NCBI RefSeq assembly: GCF_014297275.1
Contig: NZ_JACOQK010000001.1
Coordinates: 558,001 to 622,000, forward strand
DNA: 64,000 nucleotides
Origin: Clostridium facile
Lineage (GTDB): Bacteria > Bacillota > Clostridia > Oscillospirales > Ruminococcaceae
Direction of reading: 5' to 3'
In this document: in pieces, positions 44,314 to 53,476 of the stretch
Layout: each line of letters begins with the position of its first letter
Numbering within the stretch: position 1 is the stretch's first letter
Program-made: the position numbers and the translations under genes
The notes under the pieces: model-generated
The model's input: the letters and a program-made list of their open reading frames with translations, nothing else
The model's database searches: none
What the model was told of the DNA's origin: nothing

Positions 44314-44405
44314 GGAATATGTATAAAAATGCCAAGAAGAAAGGGGGAATGTGAAAAAATATATGGGCAATCGAACAAAAACCAAACGAAAAGGAGGCAG
44401 TGAGG

Positions 44406-47400
44406 TTGAAAAAGAAAAATCGTATCCTGGCGCTGATTTTGGCAGTTGCAATGGCGCTTAGTATTGTTATGCCAACAAATATTTTTGCGGCGGAACAGGA
44501 TACCACAATCATTGAGATGAAAACAAACGACCTGGTAGATCCAATGGGGATTGATACTCCAAATCCAGTATTCAGTTGGAAAATGGATTCTACTATAACA
44601 GGCCAGAAACAAACAGCGTACCAAATTCTTGTGGCAAAAGATAAGGATTTGAAAGAGAGCGTATGGGATTCTGAAAAACAGGAAACCAGCCAATCGGTAG
44701 GCATCCAATACGCAGGGGAACCTTTGGAAAACTCCACAACCTATTATTGGCAGGTAACAGTTTGGAATAAAGATGGCAAGTCCATTGCATCCGATGTTGC
44801 TACCTTTGAAGTAGGGTTAATGGGAGAAGATGCCTGGGATGGTTCTAGATGGATTCAGATGGGCACTTCCACAGAACCACCGGAAATAGTAGGTAAGACA
44901 AACTATACCATCGAGTTTGATGTACAAGTGGACAATACCGCTGTTGGGTTCTTGTTAGAAGCAAAGGATACCAGCAACTATCTCATGTGGCAATTCAATA
45001 TTTCCAGCGGGAAAATGATGTTGAACCCTCACACGAAAATTGGCGGAAACTACAATGGTTTTAAATCTGTAGATATTTCCAGTGGGGTGAAAGGTGAAAT
45101 CACCGATGTCCAGCATGTGAAACTGGAAGTGAATGAAGACATTGGTATCACCACTTATTTAAATGGCACGAAAGTGGATGTTACAGAACTATCCCAACTG
45201 GGGGGCATCGGTTTCAATGGAACAATCGGAAAAATAGGATTTCGTACTTCCAGCAAGGAAATAGGCTGGCTGGACAATATCGTTTTGACTGATTATTCGG
45301 AAGATGAGAACGGTGTTGTAGTAAAAAACTATCATTTTGACAATGGCGAAAATCCGTTTACCGCTGGTTCTATCCAGGATGGCCGCCTGAATACCGGGTT
45401 AAATGCTGACTGCCTGGAAAAAGGCGAGGAACAACCTCCATTGGATGATAAAACCCACTATACCGTGGATGTGGACATGACCTGTGAAACTTATGCGGTT
45501 AGCGCAATTTTCAATGCGGTTGACCAGTCTAATTTTTACATGTGGCAGTTGAATACGAAAGACCAGGAAGGTAAGGTCATTTTAAAACCACATACCTGGA
45601 AAAATGGAGCGTATGCTACTTATAATTCCCAAAATGTAGATGTTACAGATGCGGTTGGCGGCGTAGAGAATTTTAAAACAACACCAGCCCATATGCATCT
45701 GGATGTCAACGGTACTAGGATTGAAACCTACATCAATGATACTTTAGTAAGTACTTTTATGATTGGTTCCACCAGCGACCAGAGCACCACAGGTATTCCT
45801 GTAAAGGCAGGTTATTTGGGGGTTCGCTCCAGTGTAACCGACGGCGTTGCCGAATATGGTACAGTAGATAACTTTAAGTTAACAGATTATACAGATAACG
45901 AACAAGGTACTGTATTATACAACTATACCTTTGAAAATGGGGAAAACCCATTTGGGAAAGGGGAAATCAAAGACGGCGTCTTTGTTGTAACGAAAGTAGA
46001 TATTTTGTTGCCAATTGAGGCACAAAATAATGGCGCGCAAACATTCCGGAAACAGTTTAATGTAAAAGACGATTTGGTTTCTGCGAAGCTGTATACCACT
46101 GGTTTGGGCGTTTATGACGTCCATCTTAACGGGGAACGGGTTGGTCAGGTAATGGACGATGGTTCTGTGGTATATGATGAGTTAAAACCAGGCTATACCG
46201 CTGTAGGAGACCGTGTGTTGTACAATACTTATGATGTTACCTCTATGGTTCAGTCTGGTGGGGACAACACCATTACAGCGAATGTAACTTCTGGTTGGTG
46301 GAATGGCCGTATCGCGAATAGTGGAAGGAATAATGGATTCCGTGCGAAAATGCTGTTGACCTACAGCGATGGCCATACCGAAGTGATGGGTACAGACCAA
46401 ACCTGGAGAACCGCTTATGCTGGTCCAGTGATCAGCGCGGATATTTACGAAGGCGAAACTTACGATGCCAACGCAGATTTATCCTACCGTGAAAACGGCT
46501 TTGATGATTCCAACTGGAACTATGCGGATATTTGTACCGCGTTTCGAGGGGAAATTTCCGCACAAGCGGGAGATTCTGTACGGGTACGTACCGATTTGGA
46601 ACTGCATCCAAAAGAAATCACAGTTTATCATGGTGTAGTAGACGAAAATGAAAACCAGTATGGCCGCATCAACGTAACAGGCAATTATCAGGATGGGGAA
46701 TCCTTTACCTTAAAAGCAGGTGAAACCGCGGTATTTGATTTAGGGCAGAACTTTGCTGGACGTCCAGTAATCCAGGTAGAAGGACCAAAAGATACTACAG
46801 TAACCATCCGCCACGGGGAAATGCTCAACGATAACGATGGCTTAAAATCCCGTGGAAATGATGGACCAGAAGGCAGTATTTACACCGCTAACCTGCGTAC
46901 AGCACCAGCTACCGCCCATTATATTATGAATGGGAATGGTGTTGAAACCTATTTCTCCACCCATACTTTCTATGGATTCCGTTATGTGGAAGTTACTGCA
47001 ACCAGTGAGATTACCATCCACAACTTAAAAGGTGAGGTTTTAACCTCTGTAAAAACAGATACAGGAAAACTTTCTACTTCAGATGAGGATGTAAACCAGT
47101 TAATCAGCAATACCGTATGGGGCCAGTACAGCAACTACCTGTCTGTTCCAACTGACTGCCCACAGCGTGATGAACGCCAGGGTTGGACTGCTGATACCCA
47201 AGTATTCTCCACAGCAGCTGCTTATAACGCAGAATCCAAAGCATTCCTGCAAAAATGGATGCGGGATATGAGGGACGATCAGGCAAGTAATGGAGCCTAC
47301 CCAGATACTGCCCCTGGCGGAGGGTCTGGCCAATTAGGTTGGTCTGATGCCGGTATTATTGTACCTTATAACATGTACAAAATGTATGGGGACAAAACCT

Positions 47401-50400
47401 TTATTGAGGAAAACTATGCTTCTATGCAGAAATACATAGATGTATACCTAGCGTCCACCAATAAAAAAGGCGCGGGCCACGCTTATGGCGACTGGCTGGC
47501 TTATGAAAGCAATGACGATGATATGAAATCCTTGTTAGGAATTGCTTTCTACGCTTGGGATGCCCAGATGATGGCAGAAATGGCCGAAGTGATGGGTAAA
47601 CCGGAAGACGTGGCAAAATACCAGCAGATTTATGAAATCGAAAAAGAGTACTTCCAGCAGCAATATGTCAACGAGGATGGTTCCTTAAAACGTGGGGAAC
47701 AAACAGCATGTCTGTATGCCTTATACCTTGACCTGTTGCCAAATGAGGATTCGTTTGAAACAGTGAAACAGCAATTGATGGATAACATTAGCAGAAATGG
47801 AAACAAACTGCAAACCGGTTTCCTGGGCACTGCTATTATCATGCAGACTCTGAGCAAAATCGGCGCGGATGATGTTGCTTACCAACTGTTGTTACAGCAT
47901 GGCAATCCATCTTGGCTGTACTCTGTTGACCAGGGCGCAACCACCATGTGGGAAAGATGGAATTCTTATACCAAAGAGACCGGTTTTGGCGATGTTAGTA
48001 TGAACTCCTTTAACCATTACGCTTATGGTGCGGTGGCAGAATGGATGTACGGTTACATGGCTGGTATTCTGTATGATTTTGACCAGCCTGGATTCCAGCA
48101 TATCATTTTACAGCCAACCCCTGACCAGTCACTGGATTTTGTCAACGGCGAATACAACTCCGCTTATGGTAAAATTATCAGCAATTGGAAATATGAAGGC
48201 AATACTTGGTCTTATGAAGCAGTTGTTCCAGCAAACACCACTGCGACCATTTACCTGCCCGTAGAGGATGGCAAACCATTCACTGTAAACGGAAAAACTC
48301 CAGAAGATGTAACCGTTGAAACAGACGGTTTAGCGTATAAAGGTATGGAAGATGGCAAAGCAGTCTTTGAAGCGGTTGCAGGTTCCTATTCCTTCCAAAC
48401 AGAAGTAACAGAATATTGCTATGTTACCATTGGAAATGCAGACGAAACGGTACCAAACCAGATTTCTGTCAATGGCGGCATCCAGCAAAGCCTGCCTCTT
48501 GCCATAAAAGCTACTGTTGGCGAGACCATTACGCTGGAAGCAAAACCAATCAATGATGTGGATTATCAGTTTGTGGGATGGTCCGGCGATGTTTCGTCTA
48601 ACGAATCTAAGATTACCGTTACCCCAACAGCCGATATGGCGTTGACTGTAAGCAACACTTGGATTGGAAACGAAAATTTGGCGCTTAATAGCAAAGTGGA
48701 TAGCAACTGTTCTTGGACTGTATCAACATGGGCTCCAGAATATTTGGTAGATGGTATATTAACATCGAATGGAGAACATAGTGGATTTACTTCTGGCCAG
48801 ACCTCTACTGATATGGTAGACTATTGGATTGAATTGGATTTAGGTGCTGATGTTGAGATGAACCGTATCCATCTGTACCCACGTAGCGATGTAAAATCCA
48901 ATTCTGGTGGAACGCCATCCTTCCCAAGAGATTTCAGTATCCAGATCAAAGCGGATGGCGCATCCGAATACACTACGGTTGCAGAATATACTGATTATCA
49001 GGCTCCACAAGGAAAACCCGCTGTATTTGAGTTTGACCTGACCAATGCCCGTTACATTCGTTTGCGTGTAACACGGTTAGGCGACCCACCTGCCGGAGAA
49101 ACAAACTACCTGCAATTGGCAGAAATGGGTGTTTATCATACAACCGCAACATCTGTGGATAAAACGGCCTTGGAAAACCTGTACAATAGCCTGAAAGATA
49201 CGGATTTAAGCCAGTATAAAGATGGCAGCGCAAAAGATACTTTTAAAGCGGAACTGGAAAAAGCAGCTACATTGTTGGGAAGTGATACCGCTACCCAAGA
49301 TGAAATCAACAACGCTGTAACCAGCTTGCAGGCAGCATTTGACGCATTGGAGAAAAAACCAGTGGATAAGCATATCCTGCAATATGTTATTGAACAGGCA
49401 ATTGCGAAGAAGGACACAGATGAATACAAAAATGTAATTCCAGCAGTAAAAGAAAGCTATGATAAGGCACTGGAAGAAGCACAGGCAGTGTATAATGATC
49501 CAAACGCAAGTCAGGAAGAAGTAAACCAGGCATATGCGGAAATGATCAAACAAATCCAAAACCTGAACAAACAAGCAGGGGATAAAACAGAACTGCAAGC
49601 GTTATACGATCAGGTAAAAGATACGGATCTGGATCAATACCTAGATGGGGAAACAAAAGAGAACTTTAAGACAGCGCTGGAAGCAGCAAAAGATGTCTTG
49701 GATGACGAAAACGCATTGGTAAAAGATGTGGAAACAGCGTATAACAACCTGAAAGCATCCTATGAAGCACTGGAGAAAAAACCAATAGGAGAAGTGGATA
49801 AAACCATCCTAGAAAAGGTAATTGCAGAAGCAAACCGTCTGAAAGGGACAGATGAATACAAAAATGCGATTCCATCAGTGCAACAGAGCTTTGACAAAGC
49901 ATTGGAAGAAGCACAGAATGTATATGATAACCCATCTGCAACCCAGGAAGAAGTAAACACTGCATGGCAAACCTTGCTGAAAGAAATCCATAAGCTAGGA
50001 TTCCAAAAAGGTGACAAGACAGCTTTACAGGAACTGTATAACCAGGTAAAAGACACCGACTTGAGCCAGTACCGTGATGGAGCAGCGAAAGAGAACTTCA
50101 AAACAGCATTGGCAAATGCGGAAACGGTATTGGCAGATGAAGAAGCAATGCAGAAGGAAATTGACAAAGCATACAATGACCTGAAAGCAGCCTATGAAGC
50201 ATTGGAAAAACTGGCAGACAAGAGCCAGTTAAAAGAACTGCTAGACGAATGTGCAGGATACCAAAAAGAAGAATACACCCCAGCAACATGGGAAGTATTT
50301 GCAGGGATTCAAGAAAAAGCACAGGAAGTCTATGAGAATGCCAATGCGAGCCAGGAAGAAATAAACGCAGCGATCGATGAACTGTTAAGCGGAATGTTGC

Positions 50401-50780
50401 AACTGCGATTCAAAGCGGACAAATCAATTTTGGAAACTGTAATAAAGGTAGCAGGAGAAATTGATGGAAGCAGCTACACAGCAGAAAGCTATGGAATACT
50501 GCAAGCAGCAGTAGCAGAAGCAAACGAAGTGATGGCAGATGAAAACGCAAGCCAAGAGGAAGTAGATGCAGCGGCAACAAAAGTACAAGAAGCAATGAAA
50601 GGGTTGGTAACAGTAGAAACACCAGCCGAAAATAATCATGCAGACGGTACACAAACAGGGCAAGAATCTACCATACCAAAAGCAAACGCAGCAAAAACAG
50701 GAGATTTTGCTCCAATTGCAGGACTTTTGATTTTGGCAATGGCAACAGGTAGTGTAATTGCAGCTAAGAAAAGAAAATAA
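44406..50780 (+). CDS. Giant secreted GH78 alpha-L-rhamnosidase with CBM32, FIVAR repeats and TGD tail
   Basis: Extracellular enzyme of 2124 residues. I prefer the TTG start at 44406, 8 nt after AAGGAGG, over GTG 44400, only 2 nt away. Order: signal peptide (to about 28); rhamnosidase N-terminal Ig-like domain (38-150); two related laminin-G-like inserts (about 165-345 and 349-525); beta-sandwich and (alpha/alpha)6 catalytic domains with probable general acid E923 (DERQGW) and base E1183 (TMWERW); an InlB-like repeat (about 1337-1418); a discoidin/CBM32 domain (about 1425-1579); seven FIVAR three-helix repeats (1586-2073); then KTGD (2097-2100), a hydrophobic helix and a KKRK end like a sorting signal. 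GH78 cleaves terminal alpha-L-rhamnose; the target glycan is unknown. It complements the GH106 enzyme at 23935. Confidence 0.93.
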   Translation: MKKKNRILALILAVAMALSIVMPTNIFAAEQDTTIIEMKTNDLVDPMGIDTPNPVFSWKMDSTITGQKQTAYQILVAKDKDLKESVWDSEKQETSQSVGIQYAGEPLENSTTYYWQVTVWNKDGKSIASDVATFEVGLMGEDAWDGSRWIQMGTSTEPPEIVGKTNYTIEFDVQVDNTAVGFLLEAKDTSNYLMWQFNISSGKMMLNPHTKIGGNYNGFKSVDISSGVKGEITDVQHVKLEVNEDIGITTYLNGTKVDVTELSQLGGIGFNGTIGKIGFRTSSKEIGWLDNIVLTDYSEDENGVVVKNYHFDNGENPFTAGSIQDGRLNTGLNADCLEKGEEQPPLDDKTHYTVDVDMTCETYAVSAIFNAVDQSNFYMWQLNTKDQEGKVILKPHTWKNGAYATYNSQNVDVTDAVGGVENFKTTPAHMHLDVNGTRIETYINDTLVSTFMIGSTSDQSTTGIPVKAGYLGVRSSVTDGVAEYGTVDNFKLTDYTDNEQGTVLYNYTFENGENPFGKGEIKDGVFVVTKVDILLPIEAQNNGAQTFRKQFNVKDDLVSAKLYTTGLGVYDVHLNGERVGQVMDDGSVVYDELKPGYTAVGDRVLYNTYDVTSMVQSGGDNTITANVTSGWWNGRIANSGRNNGFRAKMLLTYSDGHTEVMGTDQTWRTAYAGPVISADIYEGETYDANADLSYRENGFDDSNWNYADICTAFRGEISAQAGDSVRVRTDLELHPKEITVYHGVVDENENQYGRINVTGNYQDGESFTLKAGETAVFDLGQNFAGRPVIQVEGPKDTTVTIRHGEMLNDNDGLKSRGNDGPEGSIYTANLRTAPATAHYIMNGNGVETYFSTHTFYGFRYVEVTATSEITIHNLKGEVLTSVKTDTGKLSTSDEDVNQLISNTVWGQYSNYLSVPTDCPQRDERQGWTADTQVFSTAAAYNAESKAFLQKWMRDMRDDQASNGAYPDTAPGGGSGQLGWSDAGIIVPYNMYKMYGDKTFIEENYASMQKYIDVYLASTNKKGAGHAYGDWLAYESNDDDMKSLLGIAFYAWDAQMMAEMAEVMGKPEDVAKYQQIYEIEKEYFQQQYVNEDGSLKRGEQTACLYALYLDLLPNEDSFETVKQQLMDNISRNGNKLQTGFLGTAIIMQTLSKIGADDVAYQLLLQHGNPSWLYSVDQGATTMWERWNSYTKETGFGDVSMNSFNHYAYGAVAEWMYGYMAGILYDFDQPGFQHIILQPTPDQSLDFVNGEYNSAYGKIISNWKYEGNTWSYEAVVPANTTATIYLPVEDGKPFTVNGKTPEDVTVETDGLAYKGMEDGKAVFEAVAGSYSFQTEVTEYCYVTIGNADETVPNQISVNGGIQQSLPLAIKATVGETITLEAKPINDVDYQFVGWSGDVSSNESKITVTPTADMALTVSNTWIGNENLALNSKVDSNCSWTVSTWAPEYLVDGILTSNGEHSGFTSGQTSTDMVDYWIELDLGADVEMNRIHLYPRSDVKSNSGGTPSFPRDFSIQIKADGASEYTTVAEYTDYQAPQGKPAVFEFDLTNARYIRLRVTRLGDPPAGETNYLQLAEMGVYHTTATSVDKTALENLYNSLKDTDLSQYKDGSAKDTFKAELEKAATLLGSDTATQDEINNAVTSLQAAFDALEKKPVDKHILQYVIEQAIAKKDTDEYKNVIPAVKESYDKALEEAQAVYNDPNASQEEVNQAYAEMIKQIQNLNKQAGDKTELQALYDQVKDTDLDQYLDGETKENFKTALEAAKDVLDDENALVKDVETAYNNLKASYEALEKKPIGEVDKTILEKVIAEANRLKGTDEYKNAIPSVQQSFDKALEEAQNVYDNPSATQEEVNTAWQTLLKEIHKLGFQKGDKTALQELYNQVKDTDLSQYRDGAAKENFKTALANAETVLADEEAMQKEIDKAYNDLKAAYEALEKLADKSQLKELLDECAGYQKEEYTPATWEVFAGIQEKAQEVYENANASQEEINAAIDELLSGMLQLRFKADKSILETVIKVAGEIDGSSYTAESYGILQAAVAEANEVMADENASQEEVDAAATKVQEAMKGLVTVETPAENNHADGTQTGQESTIPKANAAKTGDFAPIAGLLILAMATGSVIAAKKRK
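49161..50624 (+). repeat. Seven tandem FIVAR repeats with alternating subtypes
   Basis: Repeats begin near 49161, 49368, 49587, 49800, 50016, 50220 and 50421, each about 68-73 codons. Units 1, 3 and 5 share LYxxxKDTDLxQYxDG; units 2 and 4 share DEYKNxIPxVxxSxDKALEEAQ. The pattern A-B-A-B-A-C-C indicates duplication of a two-repeat unit of about 430 bp. Confidence 0.85.
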
Positions 50781-50797
50781 TCGTTTTGGTGTCTTAT

Positions 50798-50832
50798 AAA
50801 CAGGGAACCCTTTTTGGGTTTCCTGTTTTTTT
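50798..50832 (+). terminator. Terminator after the GH78 gene
   Basis: A 13-bp stem (50798-50810 with 50816-50828, one G-U pair), TTTTT loop and a following T-run. Between here and the promoter at 51072 there is no gene, only AT-rich sequence. Confidence 0.9.
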
Positions 50833-51071
50833 ATAAAGAACACGACTTATTTCTGGCAATAGATTGGAAAGGCAGAAACAGAAAGTATTTGACAGGTCAT
50901 TTAATTTTTTGAATTCAAAGGGGTAGAAACCTTTTTTGTTTTGTGCGGATTTTCTGGGTAGAGTTTAGCAGAAAATCTGTTTCACTTTTATCAATTGGCA
51001 ATTATTAAAAAAATAACCTTTTAACAGATTTTATCAAAAAATAAAAAACTTGTAAATTTTCCATCCTAATA

Positions 51072-51100
51072 TTGACTTTTTTTCAAAAGAATACTAATAT
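51072..51100 (+). promoter_or_regulatory. Promoter upstream of the 98-aa-repeat gene
   Basis: TTGACT (51072-51077) and TAATAT (51095-51100) with 17-bp spacing; an overlapping TATACT at 51099 is a longer-spaced alternative. The predicted transcript meets a terminator-like hairpin after about 65 nt. Confidence 0.6.
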
Positions 51101-51169
51101 ATACTTATACATATTAAAAAAATTCATACTTTTTCATATTTTGTTTTAATATGTAATTTTCTGCCTATT

Positions 51170-51192
51170 AAGACCCTGTTTGGGTCTTTTTT
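51170..51192 (+). terminator. Terminator-like hairpin inside the leader of the 98-aa-repeat gene
   Basis: AAGACCC (51170-51176) pairs with GGGTCTT (51182-51188) around a 5-nt loop and runs into seven or more T. It lies between promoter and gene with no other coding sequence, so it is either an attenuator or the end of a small RNA of about 80 nt. Confidence 0.65.
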
Positions 51193-51298
51193 TGCAAATT
51201 TTTTACTGAATGAAAAAGTATAATTTTCGGTTGAATATGTAAATATGATTGCGTTTTATGGGCTTTCTTCCAATAACGCGCATAAAGGAGAGTAAAAA

Positions 51299-52906
51299 AT
51301 GAAAAAATTATTTGTTGGCGCATTGTCCGTTGTGTTGTCAACCGCAATGGTAGCACCTACCTGTTTCGCAGTAGCACAAAATAAAGAAGAGGATATCGCA
51401 ACAGCGGTTTCTCACTACAACCAGGCTTCCTACACCAGGGCTTTGGAAGCAGCACAACAAACTACTTCTACCGAACAGGCTGTACAGGCGGCTATGGTTC
51501 AATTGGGCACAAAAGCGGATGCGGATACAACAAAACCATCTGTCAATTATGATAAAATCCAATATTCTCAAACAATGGAGATGGTAACAGAAAATATCAC
51601 CCCAGAAAAAGCAGTGGAACTGTTTACCGACCCAAGCTATGTTACTGATGATTCTGGCAGCGCAACGATTATGTGCGATAAATGGGTGATGGAAAACGGT
51701 GCCGATGGACTGGCTGCTTTTGACGCAACCGTTGCAGGTAAATATAAATTAAGATTTTATGCTGTAGACGCTGCTGGAAACCGCAGTAATAGTTTTGACA
51801 TTTATGTCAGTGTAGGCGATACTACTACCCCAACTGTAAATTATGATAAAATCGCTTATTCTCAAACATTAGAACTAACTCAGGAAGAAATTACCCCAGA
51901 AAAAACAGTGGAACTCTTTACGGATCCAAGCTATGTTACGGACAATGATAAAAATATGAAAATTGTCTGCGATAAATGGGTAATGGATAACGGTGCGGAT
52001 GGCTTTGCTGCCTTCGATCCAACGACTGCTGGCACCTATAAACTGAGATTTTATGCTGTTGATACTGCTGGCCATGAAAGTGGACGTTTTGATATTTATG
52101 TAACAGTACAGGATACTACAAAACCAACCATCAACTATAAAAATATCCAGTATACCCAAACTCTGGAACTGACCCAAGACGAAATTACTCCAGAAAAAGC
52201 AGCAGAACTATTTACTGACCCAAGCTATGCAACCGATAATGATACAAACATAAAATTTGTCTGCGATAAATGGATTATGGAAAATGGCGCAGGCGGACAT
52301 CCTGCATTTGACCCATCTACCGTTGGTACCTACACCCTGCGGTTCTGGGCAGTGGATACCGCTGGCAACCAAAGCGCACGTTTTGACATTACAGTAAAAG
52401 TACAGGATACCACCGCTCCAACATTGGATCAAGATAAAATTGATTTTGAACAGACCATGACTGTTACAAAGGAAGAGATCACTCCAGAAAAAGCAGTGGA
52501 ACTGTTCACTGACCCAAGTTGTGCTTCCGATCTTTCCGGCAATGTGACTATTGTCTGCGACGAAGATGTTATGAACAACGGTGCCAATGGCCTTCCAGCA
52601 TTCAACCCAAGCAAATCTGGTACCTATGTACTGCGCTTCTACGCTGTAGATGGTTCTGGCAACCGGAGCGAAAGCTTTGACATTACCATTCATGTGGTAG
52701 ATACCTACAACTTAAACTTGTTGGTAGAAGTAGCAAAAAGCTATGATTTAGATCAATACCAAGATGCAGGAAAACCTGAATTTATCGACGCGTTAGCAAA
52801 AGCGGAAGAAACATTGGCAAACATCGAAGACCTTTCTCAGGAAGAATTGGATGTAGTTGCAGATAACCTCTTAACAGCTATGTTAAACTTAAGATTAAAA
52901 CCATAA
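51299..52906 (+). CDS. Secreted protein of four 98-aa Ig-like repeats
   Basis: A 535-residue exported protein of unknown function. The signal peptide (about 1-27) is followed by a helical segment, then four Ig-like repeats, each beginning at DTTxP and ending with a strand such as RFDIYVTVQ. Each has the inner landmark ITPEKxxELFTDPS and the later (D/E)xGTYxLRFxAVD. The C-terminal 60 residues (NLLVEVAKSYDLDQYQ onwards) resemble one FIVAR unit, as in the upstream GH78 enzyme. There is no membrane anchor, SLH or TGD tail, so it may be released or held by another protein. AAAGGAGAG precedes the ATG. Possible roles are adhesin or spacer; nothing identifies a ligand. Confidence 0.8.
   Translation: MKKLFVGALSVVLSTAMVAPTCFAVAQNKEEDIATAVSHYNQASYTRALEAAQQTTSTEQAVQAAMVQLGTKADADTTKPSVNYDKIQYSQTMEMVTENITPEKAVELFTDPSYVTDDSGSATIMCDKWVMENGADGLAAFDATVAGKYKLRFYAVDAAGNRSNSFDIYVSVGDTTTPTVNYDKIAYSQTLELTQEEITPEKTVELFTDPSYVTDNDKNMKIVCDKWVMDNGADGFAAFDPTTAGTYKLRFYAVDTAGHESGRFDIYVTVQDTTKPTINYKNIQYTQTLELTQDEITPEKAAELFTDPSYATDNDTNIKFVCDKWIMENGAGGHPAFDPSTVGTYTLRFWAVDTAGNQSARFDITVKVQDTTAPTLDQDKIDFEQTMTVTKEEITPEKAVELFTDPSCASDLSGNVTIVCDEDVMNNGANGLPAFNPSKSGTYVLRFYAVDGSGNRSESFDITIHVVDTYNLNLLVEVAKSYDLDQYQDAGKPEFIDALAKAEETLANIEDLSQEELDVVADNLLTAMLNLRLKP
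51524..52699 (+). repeat. Four tandem 294-bp coding repeats
   Basis: Units start at 51524, 51818, 52112 and 52406, each exactly 294 bp (98 codons), with the next DTY at 52700. There is no length drift despite considerable sequence divergence, so the register is under selection. Confidence 0.9.
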
Positions 52907-52971
52907 TTTTGGTATGATCCATCCAACTGCTTTGCTCTAATGCAAACAGTTGTATCCTATCAAAATTCATC

Positions 52972-53010
52972 AAAACCCGGTGATGCCATTGTGGCAGTCA
53001 CCGGGTTTTT
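52972..53010 (+). terminator. Terminator after the 98-aa-repeat gene
   Basis: AAAACCCGGTGA and TCACCGGGTTTT form a long stem that continues as TGCCA/TGGCA with a bulge, followed by T. A smaller hairpin (CAACTG with CAGTTG, 52924-52952) precedes it. Confidence 0.88.
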
Positions 53011-53383
53011 GTTGTTATGGAAATCACCGGCTATGACGGTGGAGGATTTTTCCAAAAAGTTTCCGCTTTCAACATTGGGCGAGCTTTATCGTAACAAACA
53101 GTATCGTTGGAAGAAAATTGCCTGTAAACAGCCAGCAGGATAAATGTGATGCAAAAGGAAAAGGGATTTAGTGCGTCTTTAGAGGCTTGCCCTATTCCCG
53201 GGGCTTATTTAAGCTACCAGCTTAGCTAGTGGTCATGACGATAGAATCCTCCTATTTTATCGGGGGAGGTATTCCACGAAAAGATAGACGAGCTTCGGGA
53301 TAAACAAACAATTCAGGGGGGATTCTGATGGGAATATGGCGCTGACTATTTTGTGATATATTACAGTAAATAGGGGGATAAGA
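53011..53383. other. Intergenic region with no gene seen
   Basis: About 370 bases of mixed composition before the promoter of the GTPase fusion gene. Several short inverted repeats (for example AAGCT-ACC-AGCTT near 53211) occur, but no consistent RNA fold and no open frame with a ribosome binding site. Confidence 0.4.
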
Positions 53384-53412
53384 TTGATTTTATTGGAACT
53401 ATATGTTAATAT
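53384..53412 (+). promoter_or_regulatory. Promoter of the Tet(M)-like/Rae1 fusion gene
   Basis: TTGATT (53384-53389) and TAATAT (53407-53412) with 17-bp spacing. I see no leader peptide or attenuator of the tet(M) kind in the short leader. Confidence 0.5.
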
Positions 53413-53476
53413 AAAGTTAGTTCAAACGGAAAAATAATGATTATGACAATAGATTTTTTGATTGGTGAGAGTATAT

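Noticed and set aside
52940..53143. 67-codon frame after the 98-aa-repeat gene
   Set aside because: It runs through the terminator hairpin 52972-53010 and has no upstream binding site.
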